Assembly: GCA_030836345.1 (NCBI GenBank) | Contig: JAURQA010000290.1 | Span: 1 to 5,876 of the forward strand | DNA from: Bacteroidota bacterium | GTDB taxonomy: Bacteria; Bacteroidota; Bacteroidia; NS11-12g; UBA955 | Direction of reading: 5' to 3' | Length of the DNA stretch: 5,876 bases | In this document: piece after piece, positions 1-5,876 of the stretch | Layout: the number at the start of each line of letters is the position of its first letter | Position numbering within the stretch: position 1 is the stretch's first letter | Notes under the pieces: model-generated | Told to the model about the DNA's origin: nothing | What the model saw: only the letters and a program-made list of their open reading frames with translations | The model's database searches: none | Position numbers and translations under genes: made by a program

Positions 1-1
1 A

Positions 2-985
2 ATCTCAGATAAAGTCAAAACCACAGATGCTATTGATGTTGTTTGTATACAACCGAATTATGACGCTTATACTGAAAAATTCACCTTGCCACCATCGCAA
101 ATGTTGGATGAAATGATTGCGCTTTCTCAAACAGAGGTTGATGAAAATACGGATGTTCTTATTTGGCCTGAGACCTCTCTTGTAGATAATGTAGATGTGA
201 ATAAGCCCCAATTAGATTATCAAATACAACGCTTGAGGGTTTGGAAAAGGAAGTATCCCAATCTATCTATTTATACTGGGGCCAATGCTCAAAAACTATA
301 CAGGGGTATCTATAAAAAACCAGAAAAGGCAGCAAGAAACTTTGGCAGACTCAACTCTGGCATATGGTGGGTGTTTTATAATGCTTCTTTTCTCCTTACT
401 GGAGACTCTGTTTATGTATATCACAAATCAAAGTTGGTTCCGGGTACAGAAATCTTGCCTTTTATGGGAACCTTTCCATTTCTTGAGAAGTTAGCGGTCT
501 CTCTTGACGAGCATAGTGCATCCGGTACTCTTGGCACAAGTGGTCATTATAAGCCTCCTATGGCGGGAAAACATAAGATGGTGCCAGCCATTTGTTACGA
601 GAGCATTTACGGAGAGCACGTAGCTAATTTTGTAAATAATGGAGCAGAGTATATTTCTGTAATAACCAATGATGCATGGTGGGGAAATACTCCGGGATAT
701 AAACAACACCTAAGTTATTCAAAACTAAGAGCCATTGAAACGCGAAAGTGGGTGGCTAGAAGCGCAAATACGGGTATTTCAGCTTTTATAAATCCGCATG
801 GGCAAATCGTTAAAAAATCTGCATGGCAAGAAAAAATTGCAATCAAGCACAAGATCTACACCAATACACTTAAAACCTTCTATACTCGGCATGGCGATTA
901 TATTGGTAGAGCGGCTGTTTTGGGGAGCATACTACTTTTCCTACTCTGCCTAGTGCCAAAGAATCTTAGGGGTAAGGGTCTCTAA
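2..985 (+). CDS. lnt: Apolipoprotein N-acyltransferase, C-terminal part (5' truncated by window edge)
   Basis: Lnt transfers an acyl chain from a phospholipid to the free amino group of the lipid-bearing N-terminal cysteine of apolipoproteins, at the periplasmic face of the inner membrane. The frame is open from base 2, so the start and the N-terminal membrane helices lie outside the window; 327 codons are visible. Numbering from the first visible codon, the carbon-nitrogen hydrolase domain begins near residue 11 with the pattern VVCIQPNYD. The expected catalytic triad is present: Glu57 in IWPETS, Lys142 in YHKSKLVPGTE and Cys198 in ICYES. The conserved stretch TNDAWWG and the ARSANTG motif follow. 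A hydrophobic segment (GRAAVLGSILLFLLCLV) near the C terminus is the last membrane helix known for this family, followed by a basic tail. The stop is TAA at 983-985, 7 bases from the stop of the convergent comA-like gene. An in-frame TTG at 86 is not the true start, because conserved Lnt sequence continues upstream of it. No key residue is missing. Confidence 0.95.
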   Translation: MSDKVKTTDAIDVVCIQPNYDAYTEKFTLPPSQMLDEMIALSQTEVDENTDVLIWPETSLVDNVDVNKPQLDYQIQRLRVWKRKYPNLSIYTGANAQKLYRGIYKKPEKAARNFGRLNSGIWWVFYNASFLLTGDSVYVYHKSKLVPGTEILPFMGTFPFLEKLAVSLDEHSASGTLGTSGHYKPPMAGKHKMVPAICYESIYGEHVANFVNNGAEYISVITNDAWWGNTPGYKQHLSYSKLRAIETRKWVARSANTGISAFINPHGQIVKKSAWQEKIAIKHKIYTNTLKTFYTRHGDYIGRAAVLGSILLFLLCLVPKNLRGKGL

Positions 986-992
986 AAGAGAG

Positions 993-1763
993 CTATTTAT
1001 TAAGAAAGAAATCAAAACTATCTCCTCTTAATCCAATTCTTAGGGTTTCTAGGGCTAGAATTTCTTCGGGAGCAATGTTTCCCAAATTAATCTCAGCTCC
1101 ATATAATTTCAAGAACCAAACTTGTTGGACCTTCTTGGGAGCCTCCCAAATAATCTTATCCTGAGGGATTTTACGCATAATTTCTGCAACCAAACCACTA
1201 CGTATTTCACCAGAACCTCTAAATATTCCAACAGTTCCACTTTCACGGGACTCAGCAATTACTTTTTCTGATCCTGCAGAAAGTTCGTTTTGCATTTGCT
1301 CAATCCACTCATATGGAGGAATGATTTTCTCAGCATCTTTACTACCTACTTCACTTAAAACGGTCACATCCTTAGCAAGCGTGCGAATGTATTCACACTT
1401 TTTATCATGCTCCATTTCTAAACTTCCATCACTGACCTCGGCCATAGTAATTCCTGTTTTGTCCAATAGTCTTTGGAAGTCTTCAAATTGGTTACGTGCT
1501 ACATAGGCCTCAAATAAAGTGCCTCCATAGTATACATTTATTCCGGCATCCTGGTAGGCTTTTATTTTTTCCTGAAGGTTTGGGGTTACATAAGAAGTTC
1601 CAAAACCCAGTTTAATATAGTCTATTAACGGCGCAAAAGATTCAGCTAGATCACGTGCTTGATTTAGACTTAATCCTTTATCCATGACCATTGTGGTCCC
1701 ATTTTCTCTTGGTTTTGAGCTTCGCTCTGGAATATTTGTTAATTTGAATAATTCTGAATTCAT
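993..1763 (-). CDS. comA: Phosphosulfolactate synthase (ComA family)
   Basis: This 256-residue protein matches the ComA family, whose characterised archaeal member joins sulfite to phosphoenolpyruvate to give (2R)-phospho-3-sulfolactate, the first step of coenzyme M synthesis. Family signatures appear in order along a single TIM-barrel-sized domain: KPR (17-19), TMVMDKGLSL (24-33), KLGFGTS (51-57), GGTLFEA (80-86), EVSDGS (109-114), VLSEVGSK (135-142), ESRESG (171-176), WEAPKKVQQVWF (206-217), NLGNI (226-230) and LETLRIGLRGDS (238-249). Lys142 aligns, from memory of the Methanocaldococcus jannaschii sequence, with Lys137, proposed as a catalytic lysine. Length is close to that archaeal enzyme (about 250). 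The ATG at 1763 lies just before the first conserved motif and 6 bases after the stop of the upstream TPR gene, so the two are almost certainly co-transcribed. The organism is presumed not to make coenzyme M, so the product may instead feed sulfolactate or other sulfonate metabolism. The enzyme family is firm; the pathway is inference. Confidence 0.9.
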   Translation of the reverse strand: MNSELFKLTNIPERSSKPRENGTTMVMDKGLSLNQARDLAESFAPLIDYIKLGFGTSYVTPNLQEKIKAYQDAGINVYYGGTLFEAYVARNQFEDFQRLLDKTGITMAEVSDGSLEMEHDKKCEYIRTLAKDVTVLSEVGSKDAEKIIPPYEWIEQMQNELSAGSEKVIAESRESGTVGIFRGSGEIRSGLVAEIMRKIPQDKIIWEAPKKVQQVWFLKLYGAEINLGNIAPEEILALETLRIGLRGDSFDFFLNK

Positions 1764-1769
1764 ATTGGC

Positions 1770-3221
1770 CTATAATTTGGGATTGGTGTACTCTGCAATG
1801 AGCTTTAGAATCGCCGTTGATTTTTTTAATTCAGGTGCAAATTTAAACATTAGTATATGTTCTTCAGGATTTATTTGCAAAGCATTTGCCATGATAAATA
1901 GGCCTGTTTCTTTTTGCCTTACCAAATAGCACAGAGCTCCCATACGATACATTAGACCTACACTATATGGTATGTGTTTAAGCCCTGCCTCAATAATCAT
2001 TAGGGCTTCATCTGGTGTGCCTGTTTCATATACACATGTGCTCCAATCAATCCATATTTCCGGGTTCTCGGGAAATTGATCACTCAATGTATCATATAGA
2101 TTATTCGCTTTTTCATATTCTCGGGTTCCAAAATATGCGGCGGCAAGCACGACTCCATAGTCAGGTTCTCCTGGAGCAATTCTGTAGGCATTTTCTAATA
2201 AGGGTATGGCTTGGCTATATTTTTGTTGATAGTGATATGTCAAGCCTAAACTATACCAACTTTCATTATCTTTAGGGTAATTTTTTAAAATTTTGCGATA
2301 TGTTTTTCGGGCCTTGTCTACATCTTCTATTTCAAAATGGGACCACGCATATAAACCTTTCAGTGGTGCCATTAAAGCATCGCCAAACTCTTGCTTTGCA
2401 ATATCAAACTTTTCTATAAACACACTATACTTTTCGTTTTGATATATGGCTTCTAAATAACCCACTCTAGCCTCAAAAAATTGTTCTGAAATGGTACATG
2501 AATAATCAAAAGCCCATTCGGCCCTTTCGGTATTTTTTAATTCGTTAAATATACCGCCAAGCATGAACCAGGACTCCGCATTATAGGGGTCTTTATCCAA
2601 AACAGCCTCTGCCATGGGTAGAACCTTTTTCATGGATTCTTGATCTCCATTTAACTGATAAAATGTCTCCAGGATATGCTCGACCGCAACATTTTGTTCC
2701 AAACACTTTTCAAATACAGGTTTGGCTAAATCTAATTGCTTATGAAACATGAGCACCTCCATCATTTCTTCTAGGGTTTCTGGTTCATTAATAATCTTGC
2801 TCAGGATATCTCTCAATAAGGAATTGGCCTTGACTTTTTTGCCCTCAATGGAGAGGAGTATTGTTTGAAACAATTGCAATAAGCTGTCCATAGGACTATA
2901 TGCCAATGCTTCTTGGATGTATTGCCGAGCTATTCTATAATTTTTTTCTGTAATACAAACTTCAGCCATGTGAATGGCAAAAACAGACATGTAGGCAAAC
3001 TGAGAAATGCCCTCCACTAGAACATGCTTGATTCTATTTATACTCATGCCTCCCTCATTGCTTAATTCTTGCAAGGAGTAAAATCGAAAAATAAATAATA
3101 ATTCTGAAGCTGAGTATTCATCCTTTTTTCTGCTCTCATAATCGGCAACTAATTTTTCAATATCGCCATTGTATTCCAAGCCATCATCTTCATCTTCATT
3201 GTCAAAAGGAAAGAAACTCAT
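1770..3221 (-). CDS. Cytoplasmic tetratricopeptide (TPR) repeat protein
   Basis: A 483-residue protein built largely of helical repeats of about 34 residues. Good TPR units are centred near residues 217-247 (SWFMLGGIFNEL then AEWAFDY), 286-316, 320-351 (the clearest: SWYSLGLTYHYQQKYSQAI, then APGEP), 355-385, 388-418 and 421-453. More degenerate ones lie around 78-142. TPR arrays bind proteins; no catalytic domain, signal peptide or membrane segment is visible, so it is probably cytoplasmic. The N terminus carries a short acidic run (NEDEDD, residues 8-13). The ATG at 3221 was chosen because the only longer alternative in this frame is a TTG at 3275. That start would add 18 residues with no recognisable content and would run over the promoter-like motif at 3228-3235. 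The stop is TAG at 1770-1772, 6 bases before the comA-like start, so this is the first gene of a two-gene unit. Its partner and function cannot be read from the sequence. Confidence 0.88.
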   Translation of the reverse strand: MSFFPFDNEDEDDGLEYNGDIEKLVADYESRKKDEYSASELLFIFRFYSLQELSNEGGMSINRIKHVLVEGISQFAYMSVFAIHMAEVCITEKNYRIARQYIQEALAYSPMDSLLQLFQTILLSIEGKKVKANSLLRDILSKIINEPETLEEMMEVLMFHKQLDLAKPVFEKCLEQNVAVEHILETFYQLNGDQESMKKVLPMAEAVLDKDPYNAESWFMLGGIFNELKNTERAEWAFDYSCTISEQFFEARVGYLEAIYQNEKYSVFIEKFDIAKQEFGDALMAPLKGLYAWSHFEIEDVDKARKTYRKILKNYPKDNESWYSLGLTYHYQQKYSQAIPLLENAYRIAPGEPDYGVVLAAAYFGTREYEKANNLYDTLSDQFPENPEIWIDWSTCVYETGTPDEALMIIEAGLKHIPYSVGLMYRMGALCYLVRQKETGLFIMANALQINPEEHILMFKFAPELKKSTAILKLIAEYTNPKL

Positions 3222-3227
3222 ATTGAA

Positions 3228-3235
3228 CAAATATA
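3228..3235 (-). promoter_or_regulatory. Bacteroidota -7 promoter motif for the TPR-comA unit
   Basis: On the minus strand the bases read TATATTTG, an exact match to the Bacteroidota -7 consensus TAnnTTTG. Only six bases (TTCAAT) separate it from the ATG at 3221. Transcription would therefore begin at or right next to the start codon, giving a leaderless or nearly leaderless message. The -33 region, about 19 bases further upstream, reads around CTTAAAAA and has no clear TTG, so the motif could also be a chance match. Confidence 0.45.
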
Positions 3236-3281
3236 GACTAGAGACTCGTTCCTTTTTAAGAGGGGGGAAAATCAAATGCCC

Positions 3282-3289
3282 TACTTTTG
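3282..3289 (+). promoter_or_regulatory. Bacteroidota -7 promoter motif for the M1 peptidase gene
   Basis: The bases read TACTTTTG, followed by CACAC, an exact match to TAnnTTTG and close to the form often seen in Flavobacteriia. A start site a few bases downstream, near 3293-3297, would leave a leader of roughly 12-16 bases before the ATG at 3309 and almost none before the in-frame ATG at 3297. No TTG sits at the expected -33 position; the region there is the purine run AAGAGGGGGG. Confidence 0.6.
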
Positions 3290-3308
3290 CACACTAATGG
3301 GAATACTT

Positions 3309-5876
3309 ATGAATCTTAATTATGCAAAATTAATATGCTTGATATTGTCCCTTATGTTGTTGTCAATCTTTGGATTGAATGCGCAAACCCAAATACAGGC
3401 AGAATGGCAGCAAAGCGTAAATCACACCATCGATGCTAAACTAAATCCAGAAACAAACATTTTATCCATCAACCAGGACCTTACTTATTTTAATAATAGT
3501 CCGGATGAACTAAGCTATATCTATTTTCATATTTGGCCCCAAGCTTTTTCAAATAAGCAAACGCCCTTTGGTCAAGAGTCCTTTAAAAATGGATTGAAAG
3601 ATTTTGTACATGCCCCTAAAGTTGCATTGAGTAAAATCTCAAATGTATCCTTCTCCTCACGAGATATTAGCTTATCCTATTCACCACACAAGGATTATGG
3701 GAATGAGGTGCTCAAAGTAGACTTAAACAAGCCTCTTAAAAGCGGTCAAAGCGTACATATAAATAACACCATTTCTATCTTTATACCTGAGATATTTAGT
3801 CGTTTTGGTACAAATGAGGGGTTTTACAGTATGACGCAATGGTATCCAAAGCCCGCTGTTTACGATGTGAATGGGTGGAATGTATTTCCATATAAAGGGA
3901 TCGGTGAATATTACAGTGAGTATGGGAGATATAAGGTTTCAATAAGCCTTCCATCCCACTACGTAGTTGCGGCAACGGGTGAGTTAAAAACAGATACGGA
4001 GATCGAATGGCTTGAAAAACTGGCTAAAGGTAAAAGTACTCCGAGGGATTCAAATACCATCAAAACGATTTATTACGAGCAAGACAGCATTCATGATTTT
4101 GCATGGTTTGCTGCAAGTGGAATGAAGGTTTCAAAAGAAACGTTTACCTTGGGTTCTCAAAATGTGACGGCTTGGTCTTTTATTGATCAATCAAAGAATT
4201 ATGCACGAGGTTCAGAAGTCGTAGACAATATCATTAAAGGGCTTAAGTATTATAGCAAGAGGGTTGGAAATTATCCGTACAAACATTGCTCAGCAGTTAT
4301 TGGTCCGTTAGAAGGAGCTGGAGGTATGGAATATCCGATGGTTACCATTTGTGAGAGTGATAATGCTGGCACTATTGTGCACGAAGTCGGGCATAATTGG
4401 TTTCAGGGTTTATTAGGATCTAATGAACGGGTATATCCATGGATGGATGAGAGTATTAATACGTTTTACCAAAATCAACAGCAGGGTAGTTCGATGAAGT
4501 ACTTGAGGCAGGATAAGTTAAAATTGTCGCAATCCAATGTCACGATTCCCGCACTTGTTTTAGGAGCGGGTGCTCATCAATCAACCGGAGAGCATAGCCA
4601 TGCGTTCTCGAATACGAATTATGGAGTTTCTGTATATATGAATGGCCCGCTTCAGTTCATGTATTTGCAGGAAATTCTTGGACAAAAATTATTTGATTCA
4701 TGCATGCAGGAATACTTTAAAAAGTTCAAATACAAGCATCCCTTACCTTTAGATATCCAAGCGATATTTGAGAAGGTATCTGAAAAAAATCTGAATTGGT
4801 TCTTCAAGGGTGTTATTTCTGGTAAACCGCAGAATTTTAAATTGAAGAGACCGGTGCTTAATGATAAAGGTGGCTATGAGGTCCAGGTGAAAAATAAATC
4901 CAATATTCCCGTCTCCTATCAATTTATCCTCAAAGGGGTAAAGCAATATGGCCATACAACTACAAACACCATACTCCTGCCTAAGGGAGCATACAATTTA
5001 GCAATAAATCCCAACGGGTATTTGTTAGAGACAAACCTCAATGATAATTATGTGAACATTACCAAAGCAGACCCTCACAAAAAATATAAATTAAGTCTAT
5101 TTGGTGTGACCACTCGAGGGCTCAACTCTCACCTGATTTTGCCTAATTTAGTCACGTATAATATGCACGATGGCTATAGTCCTGGATTATTTATTTCTAA
5201 CTTTCACATACCTCGAAATGGCTTGGAGTATAACTTGGCTCCTTCGTATGGCTTGAGAAGTAAAGCGTTTATTGGCCAAGGGAGGGTAACCAAAAGCATA
5301 CTAGAGCCCAGGCCAAAAATTCAACGAATACAAATAGGACTGGCTGCTGCGCGTTACAGCTTTTACCCCATTGAAATTTCTACGAGTGGGTATAAGTCCA
5401 AAAACCTCAATATATATAACCGAATAAGGCCTGAAGTACAGTTCTTATTTAATCGAAAAAACCACTGGCAAAGCAAGTTAGATTTGGATTATAGTTACAT
5501 CATTTATGACAAATCTACCTATGAGATCACGAATATTTTAACAGGCTTAAAGACGGTAAAGGAATACAATGATGACAAACAGCGCAACATCTTTAATGCG
5601 AGGTTTTCATCTGAGAAAATGAGTAAGTATAACCCTATGGGCTTTTCTTTTGAACTTAGTCACGATTTAGGCGCTTATAGCCGAGGTATCGCTCAAGTGT
5701 ATTATTCCCATATTATACCCAACGTATCTAAGAATAAAATTAATTATAGAATTCATTTGTTTGCGGTTCTTAATGATATTATTGACTATGGACAATATCA
5801 TACAGCCATGTTTTTATCCGCACCAGGCATGGCAAGTGATGCTGCTTTTAAAGAAGTTTCACAGTATAGAAATCAA
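3309..5876 (+). CDS. Secreted M1-family zinc metallopeptidase with C-terminal outer-membrane beta-barrel-like region (3' truncated)
   Basis: M1 enzymes are gluzincin aminopeptidases that remove N-terminal residues from peptides. The frame is open for 856 codons and leaves the window without a stop. Numbering from the ATG at 3309, residues 1-25 are a Sec signal peptide with a likely cut after LNA and before QTQ. An N-terminal beta domain follows. The catalytic domain has the substrate-binding motif GGMEYP (338-343, a variant of GAMEN), the zinc motif HEVGH (358-362), the third ligand Glu381 in WMDES, exactly 18 residues after the motif, and a candidate catalytic Tyr443 in VSVYMNGP. It closes near LNWFFKG (495-501). 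After a short beta domain ending near ETNLNDN (574-580), residues from about 596 onward show alternating, aromatic-rich strands (for example NLAPSYGLRSKAFIGQGRV) typical of outer-membrane barrels. The ATG at 3297 would add MGIL; 3309 is preferred because it leaves room for a leader after the promoter motif. Peptidase identity is firm; the barrel is inference. Confidence 0.9.
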   Translation, partial: MNLNYAKLICLILSLMLLSIFGLNAQTQIQAEWQQSVNHTIDAKLNPETNILSINQDLTYFNNSPDELSYIYFHIWPQAFSNKQTPFGQESFKNGLKDFVHAPKVALSKISNVSFSSRDISLSYSPHKDYGNEVLKVDLNKPLKSGQSVHINNTISIFIPEIFSRFGTNEGFYSMTQWYPKPAVYDVNGWNVFPYKGIGEYYSEYGRYKVSISLPSHYVVAATGELKTDTEIEWLEKLAKGKSTPRDSNTIKTIYYEQDSIHDFAWFAASGMKVSKETFTLGSQNVTAWSFIDQSKNYARGSEVVDNIIKGLKYYSKRVGNYPYKHCSAVIGPLEGAGGMEYPMVTICESDNAGTIVHEVGHNWFQGLLGSNERVYPWMDESINTFYQNQQQGSSMKYLRQDKLKLSQSNVTIPALVLGAGAHQSTGEHSHAFSNTNYGVSVYMNGPLQFMYLQEILGQKLFDSCMQEYFKKFKYKHPLPLDIQAIFEKVSEKNLNWFFKGVISGKPQNFKLKRPVLNDKGGYEVQVKNKSNIPVSYQFILKGVKQYGHTTTNTILLPKGAYNLAINPNGYLLETNLNDNYVNITKADPHKKYKLSLFGVTTRGLNSHLILPNLVTYNMHDGYSPGLFISNFHIPRNGLEYNLAPSYGLRSKAFIGQGRVTKSILEPRPKIQRIQIGLAAARYSFYPIEISTSGYKSKNLNIYNRIRPEVQFLFNRKNHWQSKLDLDYSYIIYDKSTYEITNILTGLKTVKEYNDDKQRNIFNARFSSEKMSKYNPMGFSFELSHDLGAYSRGIAQVYYSHIIPNVSKNKINYRIHLFAVLNDIIDYGQYHTAMFLSAPGMASDAAFKEVSQYRNQ

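Larger units (their letters stand above)
3222..3308. promoter_or_regulatory. Divergent intergenic promoter region
   Basis: These 87 bases separate the divergent TPR and M1 peptidase starts and form the only real intergenic space in the window. The region holds one TAnnTTTG motif per strand and a purine-rich run (AAGAGGGGGGAAAA, 3258-3271) between them. Neither motif has a clear TTG -33 partner at the usual spacing of about 19 bases. No long inverted repeat that would suggest an operator was seen. Promoter activity is inferred from the motifs and layout. Confidence 0.6.

Noticed and set aside
5..211. Minus-strand open frame of 68 codons at the left edge
   Set aside because: It is antisense to conserved Lnt sequence, including the catalytic Glu motif IWPETS, and its own product has no recognisable features.
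979..991. Hairpin TCTCT-AAA-AGAGA at the lnt stop codon as a bidirectional terminator
   Set aside because: The stem is only 5 base pairs and mostly weakly paired, and there is no T run after it on either strand.
1684..1929. Plus-strand open frame of 81 codons across the TPR-comA junction
   Set aside because: It lies antisense to two well-supported genes, has no recognisable protein features, and would conflict with the conserved ComA N terminus.
3258..3271. Purine-rich run AAGAGGGGGGAAAA between the divergent promoters as a regulatory site
   Set aside because: It is a single short run without symmetry or repetition; nothing in the sequence ties it to a known regulator.
3222..3275. N-terminal extension of the TPR protein starting from TTG at 3275
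   Set aside because: It needs a rare start codon, adds 18 residues with no family-like content, and covers the probable promoter motif. The ATG at 3221, giving MSFFPFDNE, is more natural.
4749..4955. Minus-strand open frame of 68 codons inside the M1 peptidase gene
   Set aside because: It is a shadow of the long plus-strand frame, which carries the conserved peptidase end (LNWFFKG) in the same place.

Overview
The window is ordinary-looking, AT-rich chromosomal DNA from a member of the Bacteroidota, most likely a marine or environmental relative of the Flavobacteriales. Three things suggest this. There are TAnnTTTG-type -7 promoter motifs in the one real intergenic gap. No strong Shine-Dalgarno sequences precede the genes. 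The proteins have a Bacteroidota character: an Lnt with the YHKSKLVPGTE signature, an M1 peptidase with GGMEYP instead of GAMEN, and a bacterial ComA homologue. The taxonomic call is inference from these features, without a database search.

Layout, left to right. Positions 2-985 (+) hold the 3' two thirds of lnt, apolipoprotein N-acyltransferase, which runs in from outside the window. It converges on a two-gene minus-strand unit, with only 7 bases between the two stop codons. That unit is a cytoplasmic TPR-repeat protein (3221-1770) followed 6 bases later by a phosphosulfolactate synthase (ComA family, 1763-993). An 87-base divergent intergenic region (3222-3308) then carries one -7 promoter motif on each strand. 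From 3309 to the window end, one uninterrupted plus-strand reading frame of 856 codons encodes a secreted M1-family zinc metallopeptidase whose C-terminal part looks like an outer-membrane beta-barrel. It runs off the right edge without a stop.

How the genes relate. Lnt finishes lipoproteins in the inner membrane, and the M1 protein is exported and probably lodged in the outer membrane, so both flanks concern the cell envelope. The central pair is cytoplasmic. Its tight spacing suggests co-expression, but the sequence does not show what the TPR protein does for the sulfonate enzyme. No RNA genes, mobile elements, CRISPR arrays, long repeats or riboswitches were seen. I see no evidence of an undescribed multi-gene system. 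The most noteworthy items are the peptidase-barrel fusion and the TPR-ComA pairing in a presumed non-methanogen.
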